Assembly (NCBI GenBank): GCA_003221615.1
Contig: QHSQ01000104.1
Location: 1 to 59,245, forward strand
Reading direction: 5' to 3'
DNA: 59,245 bases
From: Candidatus Rokuibacteriota bacterium
GTDB taxonomy: Bacteria; Methylomirabilota; Methylomirabilia; Rokubacteriales; CSP1-6
The notes under the pieces are model-generated. The model had not been told where the DNA came from, searched no databases, and saw nothing but the letters and a program-made list of their open reading frames with translations. Below are positions 53,093 to 59,245 of this stretch, piece after piece (position 1 is the first letter of the stretch; each line of letters opens with the position of its first letter). The position numbers and the translations under genes were made by a program.

Positions 53093-53296
53093 CTACATTG
53101 AGAGCCTCTTCAGCAGGTCATGGTCAATCTTCTCGATCACCTCGACATCGACCACCCTTCCGTCGCTGACCGTCAAGGTCAGCCGGCCGAACCGGCGTTC
53201 CTTCAGGCGCGCGAGCGCGTCTAGCAACAGTATTGCTTCTCGGTCGCTGACGCCGTGAGGCACGCCCACCGCCGAGTTCAGCTTGTCGACAGCCAC
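53093..53296 (-). CDS. DUF2292 (YezD-like) small protein
   Basis: A 67-residue protein with REAILLLDALARLKERRFGRLTL and VSDGRVVDVEVIEKIDHDLL, matching the DUF2292/YezD pattern (short helix, then two strands ending in E-K). In Bacillus yezD sits near sulfur assimilation genes; no such genes are here. GTG start at 53296 preceded by GGGAGGG. A clear terminator follows, so it is transcribed alone. Confidence 0.78.
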   Translation of the reverse strand: MAVDKLNSAVGVPHGVSDREAILLLDALARLKERRFGRLTLTVSDGRVVDVEVIEKIDHDLLKRLSM

Positions 53297-53730
53297 AGGC
53301 TACACCCTCCCGATCTCTGTATCGAACGGGGGCCACACATGGCGGATTCCCCCTGTTGTGGGATGCCACCTTTCGAGAGCGAGATTCAAAGATCTCGAAA
53401 GAGCCGCGCGACGCCCGGCTCGTATGCTCCTTGAGGTTGCTCTGCTCATCACCCTGCTCTTGACTGAGCCACAACACCGGCTAGGGCGCAATCGCGAAAG
53501 CGCTACGGCCGATTTTTCACGACCGCGACGACTTCACCACCCGCCCGAACCCGTGCGGCCCACTCACGGGATCACGAAGGTGATGATCCGAGAACGGGTC
53601 CGGGACCGCAGGCCTGAAGCCGCTGGGTTGCGCCATAAAGCGTTGCGCAAGTGTGCGACCCACCGGTCGGTTCTAACGAGCCCACCGATCGTGTCGGGAT
53701 TGCAAATCGACCACGTTACGATCGATAGAC
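53297..53730. other. Intergenic region with a hydrolase-like fragment, 434 bp
   Basis: No intact gene. The minus strand around 53575-53637 can be read MAQPSGFRP..PDPFSDHH, resembling MMQPSGFRP..PDLFYQNN of the alpha/beta hydrolase at 58490-59245. The match is centred on a 23-bp exact repeat, so a decayed hydrolase fragment is possible. Confidence 0.4.
53609..53631 (+). repeat. 23-bp exact repeat, copy 1
   Basis: Identical to 58861-58883, which lies inside the alpha/beta hydrolase gene. Confidence 0.8.
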
Positions 53731-56697
53731 ATGTGGACGTTCGTGTCCCTCATGGCGGCCGCCCTTCCCGGTGTCGTGGCGTGGTGGACCGGCCGCCGGC
53801 TGCTGGTCCGTCGCGATGACCCGGCGTTGCCAGAACGGATCGTCGCGCGCTCCTACCGCCTTGTTCAGGTTATGGGGGCCGCAGTCGGCGTCATCTTCTT
53901 CGTCAGTCCGCACACCCCCTGGCTGCTGGTTCTCCCGCTGCTCGGCTTGTACGTGGGCGGTTTTCCGGCTCACAAGGTCCTGCACGAGGAGCGCCGGGGG
54001 TTGGCCAGCTATCTCCTCTCGTCGGCACGCTGGTGGCTCGCCGCGTTCGGCATCTGGACCTTGCTCGCCTTCTCGCCGGCGATCATCTCCGCGGCTGGCG
54101 CGGCGCGGTGGCCCGTAGCGGCTCTGCTCGCCGTCGCGCTCGTCCTGTGGAACATCTTCTACGCACAGATTCTGCGGCTCGTCCTCGACGCCCGCCCGCT
54201 ATCGCGCGAAGATCTGGGGCCGCGCTTCGCCGCCATCGTGGCCCGGGCGCGGGCGGCCGACCCGCAGGTGCTGCGATTCGGCTTCCCCGGCGGACGCGTC
54301 GTCAACGCGTTCGCACTGCCCGCGCGACAACGTGGAACCGTTCTCTTCGGCGACCAATTGCTCGAGCTGCTCGAGCCCGACGAGGTCGCCGCCATCTTCG
54401 CGCACGAGGTCGCGCACCTCGAGCACTTCGACGGCAAGCGCCTGCTGCGCGCGCGCGTCACGATGTGGGCGATCATCGGGCTCACGGTCGCGGTCGTCCC
54501 TCTCCTCGACCAGTGGATGCTCGCGTTGCCTCACTTTCTGGAGTCCGCCTGCGTGGTGGCGGTGGGCATCGGCCTCCTGATGCTGGGCGCCGCACGCCAG
54601 AAGCACGAGGCGGAGAGCGATCTGCGCGCTGTCGAGCTGTGCGGTGATCCGGAGGCGCTGATCAGGGCCCTCGTCAAGCTCCACGCGCTGGCGCAACTGC
54701 CTCGGCGCTGGGCCCTCGATTTCGAGCGACACGCTTCGCATCCGAGCCTGGCTCGCCGTGTCCAGGCCATCCGTGCCGTTGCCAATACCACGCCCGCACG
54801 GTTCGATCGACCGCTTGTCATACCAACCGCCACGACCGGCACCTTTGTCGTACTCGATTCCGAGCGGGCCGAGTGGCTCGAAGGAGTTGCCGTCGGTACC
54901 CCGATCGAGGCGACTGCGTTGCGCGAGCACGCGTCCAGGTCTCAAGGCTGGCGCTATTCCGAGCTGGTCGAGCTACGCGTGCGTCCCGGGTCCGGTGACA
55001 GGATCTTCCTCGTCGCCGCCGAGCGGGCTGGGAGCACCTGGTCAGTCCCGCTGCGCCCCGAGGACGTGGGCGTGGTGCAGAGCGCGCTCGACGTCGTCGA
55101 CGTTTTCCTGGCGCACCGCTCCGCGCCGACGCGCTGGCCGGCCCTGCTCGTGCGCGCCGTGGCGGCGGTCGGCATGATGGCGGCCCTCGTCGCCAGCAGC
55201 GCGCTCAGCGTCTTCGTGGCCGGGCTCATCGCACTCATCCGACCACACGTGGCACCGCTGGCGGCCCTGGCGGTCGCGTCGATCGGCGCCGCTCTCCTCG
55301 CGGCGAGTCGGGGTGATCCGAGCGCGGAAGCGCCGGCTCCGACCGCGGTCTTGCTGGCACTTCTGAGCGCGGTCGCGCTGGCCGCGCTCCTGCTCGTGCG
55401 GCGCGGTCAGGAGAACGCCGGCGATCCGTACCGCCGGGTCCCGGCCGTGACCTCGGGCGCGCTGGCGGTCGTGGCGGTCGCGTCTTTGTTCCCGCTCTTG
55501 TACCGGAGCGATCCTCGGCCACTCGACCACTGGGGATTGATGGCGACCGTCCCGAGTGTCTTCATCGCGGCCTCCGGCGCCGGTGCGGCATTGCTTGCGC
55601 GCGACCGCCGGTGGGTACGCTGGGCTGGGATCGCCCTCGTGATCGTCGGGATCGTGCCGCTCGGACTTGGCGCCGCCTGGCCGAGCGTGCGATCGGCGAT
55701 CCACTGGCAGCACGTCACCCCGACGCTCCTCCACCGGACCGAGCTGGAGCGACCCGGGACCAACCTGCGCAGCTCACCGTCGGGTCGACGCCTGGCAGTT
55801 CGTGTCGCTAGTCGCATGGCCGCGGAGGCGCCGTGGGCGTTTCGGGTGCTTGGCGCAGCCAACGACGGGTGGGAGCTGGCGGCCGACGACCTCGCCTTCC
55901 TCGACGATGAACGACTCGTCGTCTTGAGGCGCGAGGACAACACGCTTCGGCTCGCGCTGATCAGCGGCGGCTCAGCGGCACCGGCGTGGCGCGTGACCTT
56001 GCCCGACATGACGGGTGCTCAAGTCACGGCCTCTCCCGAGACTGGCGCGTGGACCGTCATCGGCAACGCGCCCGAATCCGAGTCCACTATCGTCGCGGTC
56101 GCTGGTGTCGTCGGGCACCAGGAGACCCGCGTGAAGCGATGGGCACTCGCCTCCGAATCGGACGAGCGGTCGGCCTGGGCCGTGACAGGCCTCGAGAGCG
56201 CGTTCGAGGTGCGTACCCGGCTTCGCGGCGACTGGTACTGGCGCTGGCCCCTGCTTCCGATTCTGCTTCCGACCTTGCTCGGCCACGTGCCGTTCGACTC
56301 CGAGATCTGGCACCGAGGTCCAGCCGGCGACCGCCGCCTCGCCAGCGCCTCCTCCGTAATCCGATGCATGGCCGCTGCTGACCAGATGGTCGTGTGCCTG
56401 GGCTACGGAACGACGGAACGAGTTGTGTGGGCCTTCCGAGACGGGCTGCCCGAGCCGGAGATGCCGGCGATCCTGCCCGCCTCCACCTGGAAGGTGGGGC
56501 TCTTCAAGAACCGGCTCCTGGGCATGACGGCGGCCAATGCCGTCCTGATCCTCGACGAGGACAGACAACGAGGCATCCAGCTGAATCTCCCTCCAGAAGA
56601 GGGCCGAGCGGTGGATGCGCTCCTCGTCGGGGGACGCCTCGCCGTCTTGTCGAGCCGTCGGCCCGGCGGAGCTGTTAGCGTCTACGCGCTGCCGTGA
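53731..56697 (+). CDS. Large membrane M48-family metallopeptidase with C-terminal extension
   Basis: A 988-residue protein. Residues ~1-150 have four hydrophobic segments. Residues ~155-360 form the M48 (HtpX/Ste24-like) zinc peptidase domain: HEVAH at 225-229 is the HExxH site and KHEAESDLRAVEL (291-303) supplies the third ligand. Residues ~468-655 contain several more membrane segments. Residues ~670-988 form a soluble region with short beta repeats (LRSSPSGRRLAVR, LAFLDDERLVVLRRED, VGGRLAVLSSRR) that look like a degenerate beta-propeller. HtpX has only about 290 residues, so this is an unusual fusion. Probably degrades membrane proteins, with the C-terminal region as sensor or binding module (inference). 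ATG 53731. Confidence 0.8.
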   Translation: MWTFVSLMAAALPGVVAWWTGRRLLVRRDDPALPERIVARSYRLVQVMGAAVGVIFFVSPHTPWLLVLPLLGLYVGGFPAHKVLHEERRGLASYLLSSARWWLAAFGIWTLLAFSPAIISAAGAARWPVAALLAVALVLWNIFYAQILRLVLDARPLSREDLGPRFAAIVARARAADPQVLRFGFPGGRVVNAFALPARQRGTVLFGDQLLELLEPDEVAAIFAHEVAHLEHFDGKRLLRARVTMWAIIGLTVAVVPLLDQWMLALPHFLESACVVAVGIGLLMLGAARQKHEAESDLRAVELCGDPEALIRALVKLHALAQLPRRWALDFERHASHPSLARRVQAIRAVANTTPARFDRPLVIPTATTGTFVVLDSERAEWLEGVAVGTPIEATALREHASRSQGWRYSELVELRVRPGSGDRIFLVAAERAGSTWSVPLRPEDVGVVQSALDVVDVFLAHRSAPTRWPALLVRAVAAVGMMAALVASSALSVFVAGLIALIRPHVAPLAALAVASIGAALLAASRGDPSAEAPAPTAVLLALLSAVALAALLLVRRGQENAGDPYRRVPAVTSGALAVVAVASLFPLLYRSDPRPLDHWGLMATVPSVFIAASGAGAALLARDRRWVRWAGIALVIVGIVPLGLGAAWPSVRSAIHWQHVTPTLLHRTELERPGTNLRSSPSGRRLAVRVASRMAAEAPWAFRVLGAANDGWELAADDLAFLDDERLVVLRREDNTLRLALISGGSAAPAWRVTLPDMTGAQVTASPETGAWTVIGNAPESESTIVAVAGVVGHQETRVKRWALASESDERSAWAVTGLESAFEVRTRLRGDWYWRWPLLPILLPTLLGHVPFDSEIWHRGPAGDRRLASASSVIRCMAAADQMVVCLGYGTTERVVWAFRDGLPEPEMPAILPASTWKVGLFKNRLLGMTAANAVLILDEDRQRGIQLNLPPEEGRAVDALLVGGRLAVLSSRRPGGAVSVYALP

Positions 56698-56721
56698 GCT
56701 GCGCTGGTCTCTCTCTGTGCT

Positions 56722-57162
56722 CTATCGCCCGCGGGGCTCCGCGAGGAAGACGGGGATCTGGCGGGTGGTCTTCGCCTGGTAGTCCTCGTACGGCGGATAC
56801 GCCGCGACCGCCAGCTTTCACAGCCGTGCTCGCTCCGCCGCGTTGTTGACCTCGCGAACCCGCATCGGCTGTGCCACGGTGTGGTCACGGATCTCGACGT
56901 CGGGGTTCGCGCGCAGGTTGTGAACCCAGACCGGGTTTGTCGGCGCTCCTCCCATCGAGCCGACAAGGACGTAGCTGGCGCCGTCCGTGACGCGCATCAG
57001 CGGAGTCTTACGAATTGCACCGGTCTTGTTGCCGGTGTGCGTGACGACGATGACCGGCAGCCCGGTGTCTCGGAGAGTCGTGCCCTCGGTCCCACCACTG
57101 CGCTCGTAGAGCTCGACTTGATCGCGCACCCACTGCCTGGGGCTAGGGATGTAGTCCGGCAT
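56722..57162 (-). pseudogene. Deazaflavin (F420)-dependent nitroreductase-family gene with in-frame TGA
   Basis: The frame from ATG 57162 encodes a Ddn/F420-dependent quinone reductase-like protein: PSPRQWVRDQVELYERSGG, VIVVTHTGNKTGAIRKTPLMRV, YVLVGSMGGAPTNPVWVHNL. TGA at 56820-56818 (codon 115) falls after NNAAERARL, where homologues have Trp in an ...ELW... helix. The frame then continues KLAVAAYPPYEDYQAKTT and IPVFLAEPRGR to TAG at 56724-56722, the normal family C terminus. TGG to TGA is a one-base change, so this is a nonsense mutation or base-call error. The truncated product would lack the last helix and strand. Confidence 0.8.
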
Positions 57163-57258
57163 GCTGATCTCCCGGTCTTGGCGAAGGCGGAGCTTCGGCG
57201 GCTCCTCGCGCGCCGCACGCCGTTACACGGGCGCGGCGAGGAGCCGTCGCGCAAGCTA

Positions 57259-58473
57259 TCAGATGACGTCCTGGGCCTTGAGATCCTCCAGATCCCGCAC
57301 GGTCAAGCCCAGCCACTCGGAATAGATCTTGGCATTGTGCTCGCCGAGAAGCGGTGAACGGTCCACCGCGACATGGGAGTCTGACATCTTCACCGGCCAC
57401 CCGGGCAGCGTGAATTTGCCGCGCTTGGGATGGTCGACGGTCACGATCATCTCGCGCTTCTGGATCGCGGGATCCTGCGCGATCTCCATCGTGTCGTACA
57501 CGGCCCCGGCGGGGACGCCGGCATCGCCCAGGACCTGCATGACCTCGGCCTTGGTACGGCTCTGGGTGAACTCGGTCAGGATGCGATCCACTTCGTCATG
57601 GTTGGCCCAGCGTCGCTCCGGCGAGTTGAAGCGCTCGTCACCGATCAGCTCCGCTCGGCCGATGGCCTTCAACAGCCGGTCCCAGTGCCGGTTGCCGGCG
57701 CGGGTGGTGTAGATGAAGCAGTAGTCGTTGAGGCCACCGCCCTTGCACTTGTAGAGGCCGCTGGGCGCCGTCGTGCCCAGCGCGCTCCGGTTGCCCGAGC
57801 GCACCGCGGCCTTGCCGCTGGCGGCCTGGCGCGCGAAGGCGATCCGGCTGAAGTTGATCACGGCGTCCTGCATGGCCACTTTGATCTGCTGGCCCCGTCC
57901 TGTGCGCTCGCGCTGATGCAGGGCGGCCAGGATGCCGATCGCGCAGTGCAGCCCGGTGCCCGTGTCGCCGATGGTCGGTCCGGGCTTGAGGGGCTCGGTC
58001 TCCGTTGTGCCCGTGAGGCTCAGGGCTCCGCCGACGGACTGCGCGATCATGTCGAAGCTCACGTAGTTCTCGTAGGGGCCTTCGCCGAAGCCCTTGACCT
58101 GCGCGTAGATGATCCGGGGATTGATCTCCCGGACAACGTCGTAGCCGAAGCCCAGACGCTCGATGGCGCCGGGGGCGAAATTCTCGATCATGACGTCGGC
58201 CTTCTTCAGCATGTCCGTGAAGATCTGGCGACCGCGTGGGCTGCCGAGGTTCAGCGTGACGCTCCGCTTGTTGGCGTTGAGCAGCATGAAGTAGTGCGAA
58301 TCCACCCCCTGCGTGTCGGTGGACGCACCGCGCCCCTGGTCGCCGCCCCGGGGATTCTCGACCTTGATGACATCGGCCCCCAGCCATGCGAGCGCCTCGG
58401 TGCACGAGGTTCCGGCCTCGAATTGGGTCAGATCAAGGACCTTCACGTCCTCTAGCGCAGTCTTCTGTGACAT
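57259..58473 (-). CDS. CaiB/BaiF family (class III) CoA transferase
   Basis: A 404-residue class III CoA transferase. LGADVIKVENPRGGD (31-45) and NANKRSVTLNL are N-terminal hallmarks, and D170 in TIGDTGTGLHCAIG is the catalytic Asp that forms a mixed anhydride. C-terminal GDAGVPAGAVYDTMEIAQDP is also typical. It moves CoA from a donor thioester to a carboxylic acid, activating it for catabolism. The gene follows the alpha/beta hydrolase by 16 bp on the same strand, so both form an operon that continues beyond the window. Confidence 0.94.
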   Translation of the reverse strand: MSQKTALEDVKVLDLTQFEAGTSCTEALAWLGADVIKVENPRGGDQGRGASTDTQGVDSHYFMLLNANKRSVTLNLGSPRGRQIFTDMLKKADVMIENFAPGAIERLGFGYDVVREINPRIIYAQVKGFGEGPYENYVSFDMIAQSVGGALSLTGTTETEPLKPGPTIGDTGTGLHCAIGILAALHQRERTGRGQQIKVAMQDAVINFSRIAFARQAASGKAAVRSGNRSALGTTAPSGLYKCKGGGLNDYCFIYTTRAGNRHWDRLLKAIGRAELIGDERFNSPERRWANHDEVDRILTEFTQSRTKAEVMQVLGDAGVPAGAVYDTMEIAQDPAIQKREMIVTVDHPKRGKFTLPGWPVKMSDSHVAVDRSPLLGEHNAKIYSEWLGLTVRDLEDLKAQDVI

Positions 58474-58489
58474 GCTGTGGACTCTCCTG

Positions 58490-59245
58490 TTAGCGGCCTT
58501 GACGTCCGGCTGTGACGGGTTCGTGTGCCTTGAGGAAGCGCCGCGCGTGCTCCACGACTTCGTCGATGTGTTCCTGCGAATCCTTCCAGGGATAGATGGT
58601 TACCTCGGCGTTCGGGGCGAGGCTGGCCACCTCCATCGCGACCTTGTACGGGTGCGCGGGCACGTCGTCAGGCGCGATCAACAGCGGCGTCTTGATGGAG
58701 CGCACGAAATCGCGCGACACGGTGAACACGAAGTCGGCGCGCTTGGTGTACATGCTGGTGAGGAAGTTGTGGACCATGTCCATCGTGACGTCGGAGCGCT
58801 TCTCACAAAGCGGCGGCCCCCAGCCCTTCATGTTGTTCTGGTAGAAGAGATCCGGGAGCTCAGGCCTGAAGCCGCTGGGTTGCATCATCGCGGCCGCGAC
58901 GACGCGCTCCGGAGCCCGCCGAATGAGGTTGTGAATCATCGGCCCGCCGATGCAGAAGCCCATCACCATGAACTCCCCGATGCCGAGGTGGTCCATCAGC
59001 CCGAGCTGGTCGTCCGCGTAGGCGTCCCAGGGGCGGTCGATCTCCAGCGGGCCGCTGGACCGACCGGGGTTGGCGTTGCGCAGGTCAGCGCAGATGCAGC
59101 GAAAGTCGTCCTTGTACCTTTCCATCGGGTTGAAGGGCGAGGCTGTCTGCCAGGATGAGAGGGCTGAATTGAGCCCGCCGCCCGGGATGAGCAGCAGGGG
59201 GAAGCCGGAACCGACCTCTTCGTAGTGGATGCGGACAGGGCCTCT
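58490..59245 (-). CDS. Alpha/beta hydrolase with Cys nucleophile, 5' truncated by the window edge
   Basis: The frame is open to base 59245 and the real start lies beyond. The visible N-terminal strand reads IHYEEVGSGFPLLLIPGGG. The nucleophile elbow is MGFCIGGP (GxCxG instead of GxSxG). The late Asp is in LLIAPDDVPAHP and the catalytic His in SQEHIDEVVEH. A Cys nucleophile is known in dienelactone hydrolases and some esterases. It probably hydrolyses an ester, lactone or C-C bond. Starting at ATG 59125 would remove the first strands and oxyanion region, so that start is rejected. Upstream partner of the CoA transferase. Confidence 0.85.
   Translation of the reverse strand, partial: RGPVRIHYEEVGSGFPLLLIPGGGLNSALSSWQTASPFNPMERYKDDFRCICADLRNANPGRSSGPLEIDRPWDAYADDQLGLMDHLGIGEFMVMGFCIGGPMIHNLIRRAPERVVAAAMMQPSGFRPELPDLFYQNNMKGWGPPLCEKRSDVTMDMVHNFLTSMYTKRADFVFTVSRDFVRSIKTPLLIAPDDVPAHPYKVAMEVASLAPNAEVTIYPWKDSQEHIDEVVEHARRFLKAHEPVTAGRQGR
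58861..58883 (+). repeat. 23-bp exact repeat, copy 2
   Basis: Within the hydrolase gene, encoding Q-P-S-G-F-R-P on the minus strand. Identical to 53609-53631. Confidence 0.8.

Noticed and set aside
56770-56820. SECIS element after the TGA in the nitroreductase gene
   Set aside because: A small hairpin can be drawn (CGGCG/CGCCG) but such stems arise easily in this composition, and the family has Trp there, not Cys or Sec.
1-59245. Genome-wide reassignment of TGA to Trp
   Set aside because: Many intact genes here end in TGA at the normal family length, for example MmgE/PrpD, the lactonase, the MalF-type permease and LLM genes. Only three in-frame TGAs occur, so reassignment does not fit.
1-59245. 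CRISPR arrays, tRNA, rRNA, phage or insertion-sequence genes
   Set aside because: I saw no regularly spaced repeats, no recognisable RNA genes, and no transposase or integrase motifs. A covariance-model scan would be needed to exclude a tRNA fully.

Overview
This is high-GC bacterial DNA with about 50 densely packed genes. There is no rRNA, tRNA, phage, transposase or CRISPR array that I can recognise. The gene mix includes MmgE/PrpD, five luciferase-like (LLM) flavin oxidoreductases, an F420-type nitroreductase relic, a cyclase-family protein, a CaiB-type CoA transferase, several solute-binding-protein transporters and a UGSC selenoprotein. This recalls uncultivated soil lineages such as Candidatus Rokubacteria. 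That placement is inference from gene content; no marker gene here proves it.

Layout. 1-9.4 kb: a 5'-truncated transketolase-like gene, MmgE/PrpD, an LLM oxidoreductase, a lactonase-like beta-propeller, a di-heme peroxidase bracketed by a 104-bp direct repeat, an SDR, and two Fe(II)/2-oxoglutarate dioxygenases. 9.5-20.7 kb: a carboxymuconolactone decarboxylase-like protein, a cyclase with an unusual N-terminal domain, an amidohydrolase, a DAO-type oxidase, an S1/P1-like secreted protein, a divergent HpaB / Fe-S flavoenzyme pair, an LLM monooxygenase and a family-5 binding protein. 20.7-22.25 kb: a visibly AT-richer stretch with one small membrane protein. 22.26-23.92 kb: a selenoprotein gene read through an in-frame TGA (UGSC motif) with a well-placed bacterial SECIS-like hairpin. 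24-27.2 kb: a three-gene MalEFG-type ABC importer behind a near-consensus sigma-70 promoter. 27.4-31 kb: a secreted cyclase-family protein and an ABC ATPase / FtsX permease / DUF3299-like cassette resembling zinc-regulated loci. 31-33.6 kb: a collapsed zinc-ribbon/cyclase/ATPase/TPR gene and an orphan type IV pilin. 34-39.5 kb: a complete five-gene Dpp-type peptide/nickel-class importer, followed by a convergent second binding protein. 41.4-48.9 kb: a Tat-exported DUF6282-like hydrolase, a DUF922 lipoprotein, a SnoaL-like protein, two LLM enzymes, a methyltransferase, a Gfo/Idh/MocA protein, and a beta-propeller gene interrupted by TGA. 49.2-59.2 kb: an EVE protein, a divergent acyl-CoA dehydrogenase / LLM pair, a lipoprotein, a DUF2292 protein, a large M48 peptidase fusion, a TGA-interrupted nitroreductase, and a CoA transferase with a 5'-truncated alpha/beta hydrolase.

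Taken together, the genes suggest a heterotroph that takes up peptides or similar small solutes through several ABC systems and oxidises or de-functionalises organic compounds with flavin, Fe(II)/2OG and CoA chemistry. Most genes sit alone or in pairs, so pathways cannot be assigned. The strongest item in the window is the split selenoprotein. Two other in-frame TGA codons (beta-propeller, nitroreductase) look more like nonsense mutations or assembly errors but need checking, because this genome probably decodes UGA as Sec.
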